From positions 125,047 to 189,046 of the forward strand of contig JAUJYN010000074.1 of assembly GCA_030737835.1 (NCBI GenBank): DNA of 64,000 nt, in the 5' to 3' direction. The notes beneath the pieces are model-generated. The model had not been told where the DNA came from, ran no database searches, and saw only the letters and a list, made by a program, of their open reading frames with translations. Shown here piece by piece: positions 48,957-61,147 of the stretch. The position numbers and the translations under genes are program-made. Positions within the stretch are counted from its first letter, which is position 1. Each line of letters starts with the position of its first letter. This stretch comes from Acorus gramineus (taxonomy: Eukaryota; Streptophyta; Magnoliopsida; Acorales; Acoraceae).

Positions 48957-51930
48957 TGTTATATATGTGTCACTTTTTGGCCTATTGGCATCCATTGGAG
49001 CATTTTTAGCAGTTTTAAAATTTTTTTTGTGTTTTTCCATCGGAACCGCATAATTTTGGACTGTTAGCTATCGTCCGAGTTAGAGGACTCCGATTGAAAA
49101 TCTAACTGCATATTATGTGTCCTGGTGCCATTTTAAGCCACTCATGAAAATTTCATCGAATTCCGGCATCGTTTACTAAAATTTCGCAGTTCCGGGGCGT
49201 ATCCGGGTTTTTAAGTCGCGCACTATAAATAAGTGGGATCTAATTCCCGAGGTACTATTCATCATCCCTACGACTTGCATTTTCTCTCTCCCCTCTCTCT
49301 TTTTCTCACTTTCAAGCCCCCTAGACCCACCAAAACCAAAAACCCAAAGCACGGGAAGTGTAGATCGGGTCCCGATCTACACTCCGGTGTTTTCAAAACC
49401 CGATTCCGACGACTCTAGCCACTCCGACCACCTCTCTTTCTCCTCTGTTTTGGCCCGATTCGAGGGCCGTGGTAGATCGGGGCGTAGGAGAGCTTTTGGG
49501 AAAGGTTCCGGCGCGCGGAGAGCCACCGGACGCCTCTTCCTCCCCTCGGTAAGCCTTCTTTCCCTCTTTTTCTTGCATAGATGTATGCTAGGGAGGTGGA
49601 TCTAGGGTTGGGTGGTGGTCGGAGGCGGTGGGTGGCCGTCGGGGGCTGTGGGAGGCGGTCGGAGGCCGTGGGAGGCCTTTGGTTGGGGGTGGTGGTGCTC
49701 GGGCTGGTGGGAGATGTCCTCGGGCGCAGGCAGCAGCGGCAGCGGCTCAGGCAGCGCACATGCTGGGCGCGCGTGGGCATGCGCGCGTGCGTGCGCGGGT
49801 GTGCGTGCGCGTGGGTGTGCGCGGGTCTGGTGCGAGGGGCTGGTCGTGCTGGGCGCGCTGGATGGACTGGCAGTGCTGATGCGTGGGCTGGGGGCCTCAG
49901 GCAGCACAGGCAGCGAGCGCAGGGGCTGGCCGGGTGTGCGCGCGTGCGTGCGCGCGAGCGTGCGCGCGGGCGTGCGCTCGGGGGAGCTGGTCGTGTGGGT
50001 ACCGTGTGCGAGGAGCTGAAGGCCAGGCGTGCGCGAGGGGGTGGCCGAAGGCAGTGCGCGCGGAAGGGTGTGCAGAGTGCGCGCGGAGGGCGCGGCGAGG
50101 CGGCCGTGGTGCGCGCGAGGCGCGGCGAGGCGGCGGAGGTGCGCACGGGGTGCGCGCGGGGCGAGGTGCTGCGCGCAGGGGCCGTGCGGGGTGCTCGCGG
50201 GGCGGCGCGAGGTGTGCGGGGCGCGCGCGGGCTACTGCGGCGGGGCGCAGTGGACGCGCGGAGCCCCGGGGTTGGTGCGGCGGCGTGTCCAGACGGCGGG
50301 CTGAGGCGCGGCGGTGCACCCGGGCGGTCGGGGGGCCGTGCGGGTGGTTGCCGGGGGTGTTGGGTGTTGATTTGGGGTTTTGGTGTATTTTTGTGTATTT
50401 AATAGTACTTGCGGATTTATACTTACCCAGTTAATACCCTGTCTTGCAGATCTCGACGGACGGTCGCGCGTCGACCCGATTTCCAGTGAGTGGGACAACC
50501 CAACCCAGTTTGGGAGGCGTTACATGCCTTGGGCGTGTACCGATCTCCCCTGGGGCGTATAGGTTATATTAATTATTGCAATTATAATCTATGTAAGCAT
50601 GATGTGTGTGTAGAATTGCATGCCACCCTAGATTGTGTGATAGGGACTTGCACCCTTAGGATTGTGCATGAGCCGTGTATCCTGCCACCTCGCTATCATG
50701 CTAGGAAAGCCCGACCTGTGCATGCGTCCTATTAGTTTGATTTATTTAATTAAATGCAAACTGTATTAAATGATAGCATGCTTAGGGAATATAAGGGGGC
50801 CTTGCGAGGTTAACATTGAGACCCGGGTTAGGGTACTCCGTGTTCCTCATTTGGTTGTCGGATGTCCTACATCGGGACCTCAGGTTACCCTCCCAAGGTC
50901 TCTATTTCCCCTGTATTATGATTAATAAATGCATGTTCCCCGCATCCTGGTTATGCGCGCTGGTGGAATTCTGAGGAATTCAAGACATTAGAGTTGTAGA
51001 GATGTGCTGTCAGCGGATCCGAGTGGATCATATGCGATGGATAGGCTGTTCTGTTCCCTTCGTCGGATCCTGTTAGAGACTACCTCAGCGTTAGACAGGT
51101 TGTCCCGTGCAGGGGCTCCCATTAGTAGGCGCCTCCTGATTTTGGTGAAGGACTGTGCTGAACATGAGAGTGGCCAAACGACCTACGGAGTGAGGAGAGA
51201 CTATCGGTGGACCAAGGGTGACCAACAGCCTAGTCAGTCCCAAGAGCCTATGTCACCCGGTGAGGGTGAGGGTGAGGGTATGGTGGGCCGGCGATGCGAC
51301 GACCCACAGGATTATGTATGGATGATTATCAACCCGCTAAGTCCCAACATCCTAGGTCACCTGTTGAGGGTGAGGGTGAGGGTGAGGGTATGGGGTTCGG
51401 CGATGTACGAACCCCCGGATTGTGATATTATGCCACATGTGGCTTATGAATTGCTTAAATGTGGTTAATATGAACTATATGCATGGGTTGTGCTATTCAC
51501 TGAGCGTGTGGCTCACCCCTCGCATATTGTCTTTTTCAATGATCTCTGAGGGAGGAGCTTCCCGAGCGACGACACCAGTAGAGGGTAGCGCCGCGTCCCA
51601 CGAGTTTTGAGGCCATCAGCACCCTTCTTTCAGTTGTATGTATATATTCTGTGCTTGGGCACCTAGTTGGATTATGTATGGATTTTATTTGTGTATATAT
51701 ATGGACATGTTGGCTCTCACAGGACTTATGATTATGTATCGAGTCTGTAGTATGTTTTGACTACAGACTCAGTCTTTTTAGCTTCCGCATTTGGTGTATA
51801 TATTATGTCAGCCCTGCTTTTATCTGTGTTGTCATTTTAGTGATTGTTTGTGGTTTATTGTTGGTTTCCTGTTACTGATATCATATATACACTTGTCGCG
51901 TCCCGGGGACGGCCGCCCTGGGGCGTGACA
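48957..51930 (+). mobile_element. Solo LTR of the gypsy family
   Basis: 2974 bp, from TGTTATATATGTGTCAC to GGGGCGTGACA, in the opposite orientation to the gypsy element at 25280-34725 and clearly its relative (shared AGTTCCGGGGCGTATCCGGG, GC-rich core 49690-50340, CTCAC-type repeats). The duplication CTAAT is perfect (48952-48956 and 51931-51935). TATAAATAAG near 49225 is its TATA box. LTR-LTR recombination removed the interior. Confidence 0.95.
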
Positions 51931-51935
51931 CTAAT

Positions 51936-53160
51936 AATATTGAGATCTCTATATTTTACATGCATATAAGAGAAATGTGGAATCGCAGATTAATGATCAT
52001 CGATGACATATTTATCATACGAAGTAGCTACTGAAATTTCAAAGGGTGATGATTACAATGAACCACACAACATAAATAAATGTCGACAAAGAAATAATTG
52101 GCCAAAGTGGAAAGATGCAATTCAAGCATAATTAGATTTTCTTGAAAAATGTGGTGTATTCGAACCAATAATACATACCCTAAAAGATGTTAACCCTGAA
52201 GGTTACAAATGGGTGTTTGTAAGAAAGAGAAATGAGAAGATAAAATTGCTAGATATAAATCACATCTTGTGGCACAAGGTTTCCTGGAGAAACCTAGGAT
52301 TTAGCGATGAAGAAACATACTCATCAATCATGGATACAATAACATTCCATTACCTAGTAAGTCTCGAAGTTTCTGAAAAACTCAATATGAGACTAATGGA
52401 CAAAGTAACAGCTTATCTATATGAGAATTTACATGAATCCCTACAGGATATAAATTGCCTAAAGCAAAATCAAAGAGTATGTACTCAATAAAGCTAAGAC
52501 GTTCATTGTACAGATTAACGCAGTAGGTACAACCGTCTTAGTGAATACTTGATAAAAGCAGGATACGAAAATAATCTAATTTGCCCGTGTGTCCTTATAA
52601 ATATATCCAGTAAGCGATTTGCTATTTTGACAGTTTATGTTGATAACATAAATTTAATTGGGACTCCAGAAGAGCTCAACAAAACTGCAAAATATCTTAT
52701 GAATGAATTCGAAGTGAAAGACCTAGCGAAAACTAAATATTGTCTCGGCCTGCAGATCGAGAGAAGCCCAAGTGAGATACTTGTCCATCAAACAACATAT
52801 ATTGGTTTATTCTACTCAAAGAATTCCACTAATGGTTTTTTATTGAAAAAGTATTATGTGTATATTCAAGATATTTTTCAAATCCTCACAAGCATGCTAT
52901 GTATCTACATGTGGTGGTACAACGATCTCTTGGAGTTTTATTTTACAGACTGTTGGTAGCCACATCTTCTAATCATTATGAAGTTTGTGAATGTGAAATT
53001 GATGTTCTAAAAATTCAGTGGAAGGACAGTCTCACCAATTTGTTCACTAAAGTTGTGTCGCTGTCAACATTCAAGAAACTAGAGTACGACATCGGACGCA
53101 ACGGATTTATAACCAATCTTTTTGGCCTTATCATTATGAGGGGGAGTATATTTTTAGATG
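51936..53160 (+). pseudogene. Copia A reverse transcriptase, broken
   Basis: Recognisable pieces in order: EGYKWVFVRKRNEKIKL, DEETYSSIMDTITFHYLVSL, NMRLMDKVTAYLYENL, GYENNLICPCVLI, ILTVYVDNINLIGTPEELN, KYCLGLQIERSPSEILVHQ. The catalytic YVDD is YVDN (codon 52645-52647), and stops and frameshifts occur at about 52492 and 52960. RNase H follows as scraps. Inactive. Confidence 0.88.
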
Positions 53161-53375
53161 ACATTTGCGTGCTGTACTTTTTTTCCTTCGCCTAGGTTTT
53201 GTCCCACTGGGTTTTCCTGGCAAGGTTTTAACGAGGCAGTCTTAAAGTGCATACACCAATTTAAGATAAAGTATATTGTACTCTTTTTCCTTCGCTTTGG
53301 TTTTTTCCCACTGGGCTTTCCAAGCAAGGTTTTAATGATGCAATTATCTTAGCGTGGTGGTCATCCAAGGGAAAG

Positions 53376-53640
53376 TGTTGTGAATATGGTGGATAACCAC
53401 CACTTCTCCAACCCATAACCTCCCCCACTCTTCAACTCCATAACCCCCTCATTCAACTCCATAACCCTCCTATCTTAATCACCCCACTAATTACCCATTC
53501 ACCTCTTTGGCTTGTAACTCCCAACATTTGAGATTCCTTCATGTACCCTATAAATAGAAGGGCATTGCCTTGTATTTTATAACCAACCACCAAATGGTGA
53601 ATAAGAATCTCTCTCTACTTCTTTTCTATATGCTTGTGTG
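53376..53640 (+). repeat. Right LTR of copia A, left fragment
   Basis: Closely matches 45643-45905. It stops at GTGTG (53636-53640), the target duplication of copia B; the remaining 48 bp are at 59115-59162. Confidence 0.93.
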
Positions 53641-53765
53641 TGTTAGAATGAGAGAATGAAATAATGGGAATCCTTGTATTGCATTTTAGGGTTTAATCCC
53701 TTATATACAAGTACATATAAGATTACACGTGTAATACACTATGACATAACACATATAATTTAACA
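53641..53765 (-). repeat. 3' LTR of copia B
   Basis: 125 bp, TG...CA on the minus strand (TGTTAAATTATATGTG to CATTCTAACA). Only a few differences from the other LTR. Confidence 0.95.
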
Positions 53766-53777
53766 GCCCCCTCAAAC

Positions 53778-56700
53778 TCATGGTGGATCATACAAGGTGA
53801 GTTTACAAATGAGGAACTGAGATCGAGGAACTGGATGTGACTTCGTAAAGAAATCAACAAGCTGCTCTGTAGAGGAAATATGCGGAAGTGATACTGTCTT
53901 TGAAAGGTAGTGCTGACGAACGAAGTGACAGTCGATCTCAATGTGTTTGGTCCTTTCGTGAAAGACTAGATTGTTGGCTATCTGAATAGTAGACCGGTTA
54001 TCACAATAAAGAGGAGTAGGACCAGTCATAGTGACTCCTAAGTCCACCAAGAGACGTCTAAGATGAACAATCTCTTTAGTGGTAATAGCCATGGCGCGAT
54101 ACTCAGCCTCAGTGCTAGACAGGGAAATAACTTCCTGTTTCTTGCTACGCCAAGAGATGATGGAATCTCCAAGAAATATGCAGAACCCAGTGGTAGAGCG
54201 TCTCGTGGTCGGATCTCCAGCCCAATCAGCATCAGTGTAAGCTCTAAGAACCAAAGTGGAAGAGGATGACAGATACAACAATCTAGTGATAGTACCACAT
54301 AAATATTTGAGAATACGCATAAGAGCACCATAATGCATTGATCGAGGGGTCAAGACAAACTGACTAACAATGCTAACAGCATGAGCAATGTCAGGTCTGG
54401 TGATGCAGAGATACACAAGCTGACCCACAATCTGTCTGTATCTAGTAGGATCTGGAAGAAGCTCACCATCTATAGGATGAAGCTTCACATGAAGCTCGAG
54501 GGGAGTATCCGCACTGCGAGTATTGGAGAGGGCAGCACGCTCTAAAATGTCAGCTGTATACTTCTGTTGAGAAAGCAGGATCCCACGGTCACTCTGTGCA
54601 ATCTCGAGACCAAGGAAGTAGCGAAGAGTACCAAGATCCTTCATCTGAAACTGTCGACTGAGGTGATTCTTGACCAGAGTAATACCAGCGGAGTCATCGC
54701 CAGTTATAATCATGTCGTCAACATACAGAAGAAGGATTACCCCCCTGCGATGAGGAACGCACAAACATAGAGTGGTCCTGGTGGCTCTCAACAAAACCAG
54801 CTGTCAGAATAACACTGTGAAAACGCTCAAACCAGGCACGAGGAGCCTGTTTCAGTCCGTATATAGCCCGCCGAAGACGACAAACATGCTGAGGAGGAGT
54901 GCTAAGACCTGGAGGTGGCTGCATATAGACAACCTCATATAGGTCACCGTGAAGAAAGGCATTCTTCACATCCATCTGAAAGAGAGGCCAGCGACGAACA
55001 GCAGCAACAACAAGGAGAGTACGAACAGTGGTCATCTGAGCGACAGGTGCAAACGTCTCCTCATAGTCAATACCATACTCTTGGGTGAAACCTCAGGCAA
55101 CAAGACGAGCTTTATACCGATCAATGGACCCATTAGGACGATGCTTGATCTTGAAGATCCATTTGCAGCTAATAGGTGTAACACCATCTGGAAGGGGAAC
55201 AACATCCCAAGTCTGTGTCTGCTCAAATGCCTGAAATTCCTCTGCCATGGCCTGCTTCCACTCAGGGTACTCGACTGCCTCGCGGTAAGAACGGGGCTCA
55301 CGGTGGGCATGTATAGCTGTGAGATAGGCCTGAAACTGTGGAGAGTAGGTACTGACAGATGCAAAACCAAACTGGTCAGGTGGTCCCGAGTCGTGACTGA
55401 ATCGGGAAGGGGGGTGACGCGCACGCTGAGGATAACGAGGCAAAAGCTGAGGATCCACGGCAGGAGGAGGCGCGTCAGGCGTGGGAGTCGGAGGACCAGC
55501 GGAAGTATCTTCAGTAGGGGCAATAGGAGACACACTGGGAGGAGAGGGTGGATTATCTGCAGGAGTGTCAGGTTGAGAAGCAGAGGTAGGAACAGACTCT
55601 AGTGCAACAGGTAGGCCAGGAAAAGGAAGAGACGTAATAGGAGAGACCTGATTAGAAGAATGTACAGGAGAGACCTGAACAGGAGAGTGCACAGGAGGAG
55701 AGGACGAAGTGGGTGAAGAAGAAAAATAGGGAACATCCTCGACAAAGGACACATGACGAGCGATCCAAAATCGATCTCCAACAGGATCATAGCAGCGATA
55801 ACCCTTGTGTTCGAAGCTAATCCCCAAGAATACACACTTTACTGATCGAGCGGCCAACTTGGTGCGTTGATGAGGAGGGAGAAGCACAAAACACGTACAT
55901 CCAAATGTGCGAAGTCTGCTATAATCAGGGTGAGAAGAATAAAGACGCTCATGAGGAGTCATACCGGAGAGGACAGAGGAGGGGGTGATATTGATAAGAT
56001 GGACAGAGAAGAGCAGCCTCAGCCCAGAACGTACTGGGGACTGAAGAGGAAAGTAATAGAGCACATGTTGTCTCAAGAATATGACGATGTTTACGTTCAG
56101 CAACCCCATTTTTCTCATGATTGTAGGGGCATGATTGTTGAAAGAGGGTGCCATGAGAATGAAGAAGAGAACGCATCGTAGAAGAGATGTATTCTCGAGC
56201 ACAATCAGACCTAAAAGTTTTGATACGAGCTTGAAATTGGGTATAAATCATATTGGTAAAAATCTCATAAATTTTGGGAACCTCAGAACGATGACGTAAT
56301 AAATAAATCCAAGTAAAACGAGAGTAGTCATCAATAAAACTAATATAATAAGAAAAACCACTCTTTGAGGTTACATGAGATGGGCCCCAAATGTCAGAAT
56401 GAACAAGCTCAAATGGACTAGAGGACTGATTATTACTAGGACTAAAAGGAGTAGCCACAGGTTTGGCTAATTTACAGCCCTCGCAAACAGAAAGTGGAGA
56501 AAAAGCAACACGACCTAAGACACCAGACTGAAATAGTTCTTTGAGACGAGACTCAGACACATGACCTAACCTTCGATGCCACAAATCGACATCAGAAGTG
56601 ACACTACCACAGAAGACAGATGGATCAGGAACGGGAAGACGAAGATACTCCACGTAATAAAGTCCGCCAAGCCTACGTCCAACGCCAATCCTCTGCCCTG

Positions 56701-58041
56701 ATCGTGGATCCTGCACAAGACAACCAGAGGTGGTAAAGGTAACAGTGAGACCAGAATCACACAATCGACTAATAGATATAAGATTCATGCAAAGGTCAGG
56801 GGCATGCAAAACAAATGGTAATGAAAGGCGTCCTGTAGGGTCAGAGGTGGTAGTGATCGATCCACACTGCGTGATGACTAAAGGAGAGCCATCTGCAGTA
56901 TGAATCGTGGGCATGTGTGAAGGTGCTGGTGAACATGCAATGAGGACAGAACTGTCCGGTGTCATGTGATGTGAAGCACCTGAATAAAAAATCCAATGAA
57001 CAGGAGTACCCGAAGTAGTAGAGAAAGCAGAGGGAGTAGAAGAACCAGGAGGAGGTTGCTGCACGATCAGCTGATCGAGGCTCTCTCGGATACGCCCAAG
57101 CTGATCTGTGTAGGAAGACACATCATAGCAACAGCAACAAAAGTATAGGGAGTAGTGGGGCGACGCTGTCCTCTTCCTTTTGGTCCAAAGCGCTTTTCAG
57201 GATGAAGCTGCCAACAGTCGACGATCGGATGTCCAGTCCTCTTGCAGTGAGCACAAAGTGTATTCTTTCGAGAGGAGCTTGTGAGAGTCGTAGGAGAAGT
57301 AGCCGCCAAGACACCCTCATAAGTGGAAGATGGAGTGGGCTGGCGCAATGCAATGGTGCGAAGACGAGTCTCCTCAGCAACAACCTCAGTGACAACGAAT
57401 TCCAGTCGAGGAAGTGGATCTCAATGTATGAGTTGACCGGCCAATACGGAAAACTCTGGATGAAGAGCCATCAGATATTGGTACAACTCGCGACAATCAC
57501 GAAAAGCTTCTCGCTCGGCCGGAGTGGCCATCGGTCCAAGCTCAAGCGCACGAAGCTCCCTGAAGTTCGCCCTCATGCGGCCATATAGATTCTGAGCAGA
57601 TAGATCATCTTGAGTAGCAGTCTAAGTCTCGATCAGAAGTTGATATTCACGAGCACCACTTTTCTCTACAAAGCGACCACTAAGATGAGTCCATAGGGTG
57701 GCAGACGATGGAAAACCAGTGAGATCTGCACGGATGGAACGATCAACAGAGTTGATCGTCTGTCCCGTGTGCACCAGGTGATATATGTCGGGTCTTGATC
57801 AGAAGGTTGCACAATAGAACCATCAATATAACTAACAAGATTACAACGATCGAGAGCGCTCTATACCGTAATGTGCCAGGGTGACCAATCGTCGACAGAA
57901 CTGAGAGGAAAATCCGTCGAGTTTGGAAGATTGTCCCGAAAATTCTCAAAACATGCCATCTGAGAGAGAGTAGCGGCCTGAGAGATCAGCCATCTCCGAA
58001 GTTGGTGGCGGAAGAGTAGAGTCATCATTGATTTTTGACAT
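53778..58041 (-). pseudogene. pol: Copia B gag-pol polyprotein, multiply broken
   Basis: The frame starts at the ATG at 58041 (MSKINDDSTLPPPTS) but meets stops within about 30 codons, so gag is decayed; its knuckle CAHCKRTGHPIVDC is at about 57240. Protease has FYSGASHHMT instead of DSGA (Asp to Tyr, codon 56984-56986). GAG-pre-integrase reads LWHRRLGHVSESRLKEL. Integrase shows HSDIWGPSHV, FIDDYSRFTWIYLL and NGVAERKHRHILE. A frameshift near 56015 moves to SVHLINITPSSVLSGMTPHERLY. KARLVA is followed by TGA (55093-55095). RT continues QMDVKNAFLHGDLYEVVYMQ; a G6 tract near 54740 carries a frameshift; then LLLYVDDMIITGDD and RNase H (YTDADWAGDPTTRRSTTGFC, HIEIDCHFVRQ) are intact. Only RT/RNase H keep their catalytic motifs. 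Confidence 0.95.
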
Positions 58042-58971
58042 TGTGCAGAACCACTCGGATGAGGATCAGAAGCAAACTAGGACGTAGAGCACAAAAAATC
58101 GTGCAAAATGGACTCCTGGATCACCTTAATCGGACTTCCGGAGAGGAAGTTATGACCAATTTAGTGATTTGAAGTCTCAAGGAGGTGCCGAAGGGCGGCC
58201 GGTAGCGGCAGAGGGTTGTCGGAGGAGCTGGAGGGCGGCCGGAGGTGATCTGAGGGCGGACTCGGATCGGGTGTCAAGCCGGGTTCGTGGATCCGGGTCT
58301 GATGCTAGGCCGGGTTCGCTGGTCCGGATCGTGTCTGGGTTGGATGCTGGGCCGGGTTCACGGATCCAGGTCGGACGTATGGAGTCGGGTTAGTCGCTGG
58401 ACAGGGTCCGGGTCGGATGCTGGGTCGGGCACGGACAGATGCTAGGCATGCGCGAGTGGGATCCCGGAAAACTCGGGATCATGCGCTGGCAGTGACATGG
58501 ACGCATTTGCGCGCTTGGGCTCGTGAGCAAATGGCCGGGAAATCTGGGATCCTGTCCGGGACAAGATCCGGGACAGGGTGCCGAGAAATCCGAGAGAATA
58601 AGTAAAAATATGCGCGTGCGTGGATCAGGCGATGCGGTAGGGCGCTCGGGTAGGGCCAGGCGCGGCAGGGCATGCGCTCGGGCAGGGCTAGGTGCGGCAG
58701 GGCAGGGGCTAGGGCAGGGCGCTCGGGTAGGGTCAAGCGCGCGGCATGGCGCGCGCTCGGGCACGGCACGACAAGGCAGCGCTGTAGGGCTGCACGGCAA
58801 GGCAGCGTCGTAGGGGCTGCGCGCGTGCAGCAGGGGCGGCGCGAGCAACAGCAGGGGCGGCGTGCAACGACGAAGGGTACGACGACGACGACGACGACGA
58901 TGACGGCGGTGAAGACGACGTCGACGACGGCGATGAAGGATTCTAAAAAAAATACTTAGGGTTTTTTAGGT
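58042..58971 (-). repeat. GC-rich leader of copia B with minisatellites
   Basis: Contains repeats of GGCAGGGC and CGCTCGGGTAGGG (about 58630-58760) and a GAC trinucleotide run (about 58866-58900). It resembles the leader of the copia fragment at 23546. Non-coding. Confidence 0.75.
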
Positions 58972-58984
58972 GGCTCTGATACCA
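58972..58984 (-). promoter_or_regulatory. Primer-binding site of copia B
   Basis: TGGTATCAGAGCC on the minus strand, directly after the 5' LTR; complementary to initiator Met tRNA. Confidence 0.93.
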
Positions 58985-59109
58985 TGTTGGAATGAGAGAA
59001 TGAAATAATGGGAATCCTTGTATTGCACTTTAGGGTTTAATCCCTTATATACAAGTACACATAAGATTACACGTGTAATACACTATGACATAACACATGT
59101 AATTTAACA
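58985..59109 (-). repeat. 5' LTR of copia B
   Basis: 125 bp on the minus strand from TGTTAAATTACATGTG to CATTCCAACA, with TATATAAGGG (about 59044) as TATA region. Confidence 0.95.
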
Positions 59110-59167
59110 GTGTGTTTTATTTATGTATACTTATATCTATGTATTCTACTTAGTTTACAACAATTAT

Positions 59168-59546
59168 GATAATGTGCACGTCTATTTGCGGGCAATTTTT
59201 CATTGCCAACAATATATGTATATAATTCAAAATTAAATGAAACATATAGCACATTTCAAAATGCTCAAACATAGAATATGTAAGAGAGACATTTATAATT
59301 CACAATAGAAACTAATTAAAACATATGCCATATTTGAATAATAGCATTCATTTAGGGATCACAATATAACAAACAAAAATATATCTTCAACAAATCTGTA
59401 AAAATGTCCCAAAATCATGCTTGATATATAATATGCACATGAGGCAATAAATTTCCATTTCAGTGTATATCTGTATATATTTATCATGCAAAAGTAAAAT
59501 CTCAATTCATTTATATCCCACGTTTGCAATGACTATTAATCATCTT
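59168..59546. other. Interior of the outer LTR element, right part
   Basis: AT-rich, non-coding. It continues the interior broken at 45637 by copia A. Confidence 0.45.
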
Positions 59547-60060
59547 TGAAACGAATATGTCCTTCATACGCATAGAGTTTCACAGACACAACGTTTCCGA
59601 GATACAACTTGACCCGCGAGATTTCGCCGACTCCCCGTGCTGCGATCAAGTGGAGTCCTCGAATTAAATCCTTGTATTGTCGATGCCTGAAATGGATTGA
59701 TAAGGCTTGATCAAGATCAATGAATAAGAAGTATTTTAAAGCATATGGAATGGATGCTCCAATTGATAGATAGGAAATTAAAGTCTCAGCTTTTTTCTAT
59801 TTCATAAGTTGGGGATTTATATTTAGAAGATTGAGAATCATATAATTTATAGGAGGAGATAATTATACCTAAACGCATGTATTCAATTAAATATCAAACC
59901 GTGTGGTCTAAATGCATGCGTTAAACGTTACAAAATACATGCAATTGATTTCCATTGAAGCATGCACTTATAACGTTTAATTGTGAGTGAATCACCAAAA
60001 CATTCTCAATTAAATGGGGCCGTTATAACACTAATGTATTTTTGGTCACAAATTCCAACA
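59547..60060 (-). repeat. Truncated 5' LTR of the outer element
   Basis: Matches 38800-39317. It ends on the plus strand with TTCCAACA at 60060. The inner end and primer site are missing. Confidence 0.7.
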
Positions 60061-60720
60061 ACATCCCCCATTGCAGCCCTAATTGCAGTCTATCTCATTT
60101 TTTTTTAAATCATACACCCATCGTTTGAAATGCATGCTGTTATATGAAATGAAATATATACTAAGATACATTAGTGTATTTTTTTAAGGTTTTTTATTTT
60201 TAAGTCCTCATAAACCATAGGATTTAGCGACTGATCCCTCACTTTTTCATATTTTGGTTTTTTAGTCTCTAGATTTAAAGGATATGTTCCTTTTTAGTCC
60301 CTGTGAGGGACCTATTCCAAAATTATTTAGTTTTCTTTTTAGTCCCTGGGAGGGACTAAAAAGGAACATATCCTTTACTTTGGGACTAAAACCAAAATAT
60401 GAAAAAGTAAGGGATCGATCCCTAAATAGGTATGTTTACAGGGACTGAAAACTAAAAAACCTTTTTTTTTATATAGTTAAAAAATAAAGAAAAAAAATTA
60501 GGTCATATACTATTATAAGACCCATACATTATGATAGCGCAGTATATACTACGTTATCATAGTGTATAAGTTTGTAAAACGGGTTATTAAAAGGACTGTG
60601 TATCAACGCTCATGGAAGTATTTCAAAATAACCGATGTAGGAGTAATCAAAAGGTCTCAAAACATGAAAGTGCATCAGAAGATGGTTACGGCGCATCGGG
60701 AGAGAAACTGTGAAATTAAG
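60061..60720. repeat. Segment X, continuation of R1 beyond the large insertion
   Basis: Outside the inserted MITE, 60075-60147 and 60590-60720 match 61495-61705. Shared phrases are CTGTTATATGAAATG, TGAAAGTGCATCAGAAGA and TTACGGCGCATCGGGAGAG. A further part (about 60080-60600) is found inverted at about 63570-63835. Confidence 0.75.
60186..60462. mobile_element. Palindromic MITE, AAGTCC family, copy 1
   Basis: The two halves are nearly complete inverted repeats. The left half contains TTTTTAGTCCCTGTGAGGGA and the right half AGGGACTAAAAAGGAACATA. The ends are AAGGTTTTTTA and TAAAAAACCTT. 277 bp, no coding. Confidence 0.8.
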
Positions 60721-61147
60721 TCCTTTTTCTGACATCAAGTCATTTTTCTGTGTCAGAGAATATTCCCTTGACTAACTGTTATTTTGCAGTGATAGACATG
60801 TGGCTGACCTATTTTTAGTTTGGGTATTATGGTTTGGACGGCTCATACACCAGGTCAGGTATTTTGTACTCCGCAATCTTGACCCACTCGGGCAGCATTA
60901 AGTGTCCGTTCTTAGTTGATCAGGATTTAGACTTCCGACCTGCAGTGTATGTCCAACTTGACCTGGTCAGACAATGTCATTTGCCCGACCTGATGGAGAA
61001 GATGGACCCAATCAGCCCGTAGGAGAATTTGGGCCTGTGGGCTTTCTCACCTTAGGCTTCCTTTTAATCATTATGGGTTAATTTACGCTTAATTCTCATA
61101 CTTATGCAATCTTGTTCTTTATTCCATTTGATGATAAATTTGATCTC
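60721..61147. other. Unassigned DNA before the second R1 copy
   Basis: A 62-codon open frame (60834-61022) has no recognised motif. Otherwise nothing seen. Ends in an A run. Confidence 0.4.

Larger units (their letters stand above)
53641..59109 (-). mobile_element. Ty1-copia element B nested in the copia A LTR
   Basis: Two 125-bp LTRs (53641-53765 and 58985-59109) are nearly identical. Minus-strand order is LTR, primer site TGGTATCAGAGCC (58972-58984), GC-rich leader, gag, protease, integrase, RT, RNase H, purine tract (53766-53777), LTR. The duplication GTGTG is perfect (53636-53640, 59110-59114). 5469 bp, full length, with inactivating lesions. Confidence 0.96.
45643..59162 (+). mobile_element. 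Ty1-copia element A, host of two further insertions
   Basis: The left LTR (45643-45954, 312 bp) runs from TGTTGTGAATATGG to TTTACAACA and is followed by CGTTATCAGCACGA, a common copia primer-site form. The right LTR starts at 53376, is cut at 53640 by copia B, and resumes at 59115-59162. The 5-bp duplication ATTAT flanks the whole (45638-45642, 59163-59167). Without the solo LTR and copia B it is about 5.1 kb, a normal copia size. Confidence 0.93.
38643..60060 (-). mobile_element. Outer LTR element hosting the nested insertions
   Basis: Related repeats lie at both ends (38643-39317 and 59547-60060). On the minus strand the repeat starts TGTTGGAATTTGTG and the left one ends AGTTCTAACA. A purine tract (GGTCAGTGGGGGAT, 42848-42861) abuts the left LTR once the Mutator-like insertion is removed, so the left copy is the 3' LTR. 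The right LTR lacks about 150 bp and the PBS. Flanks are ACAGC and ACATC (4 of 5). The interior, without younger insertions, is about 3 kb and shows no gag or pol, so it is a non-coding or decayed element. Confidence 0.65.

Noticed and set aside
54949..56181. Plus-strand frames of 217 and 104 codons
   Set aside because: Antisense shadows of copia B pol, which has clear domains on the minus strand.
60834..61022. 62-codon plus-strand protein
   Set aside because: Short, no motif, no promoter or splice context that supports it.
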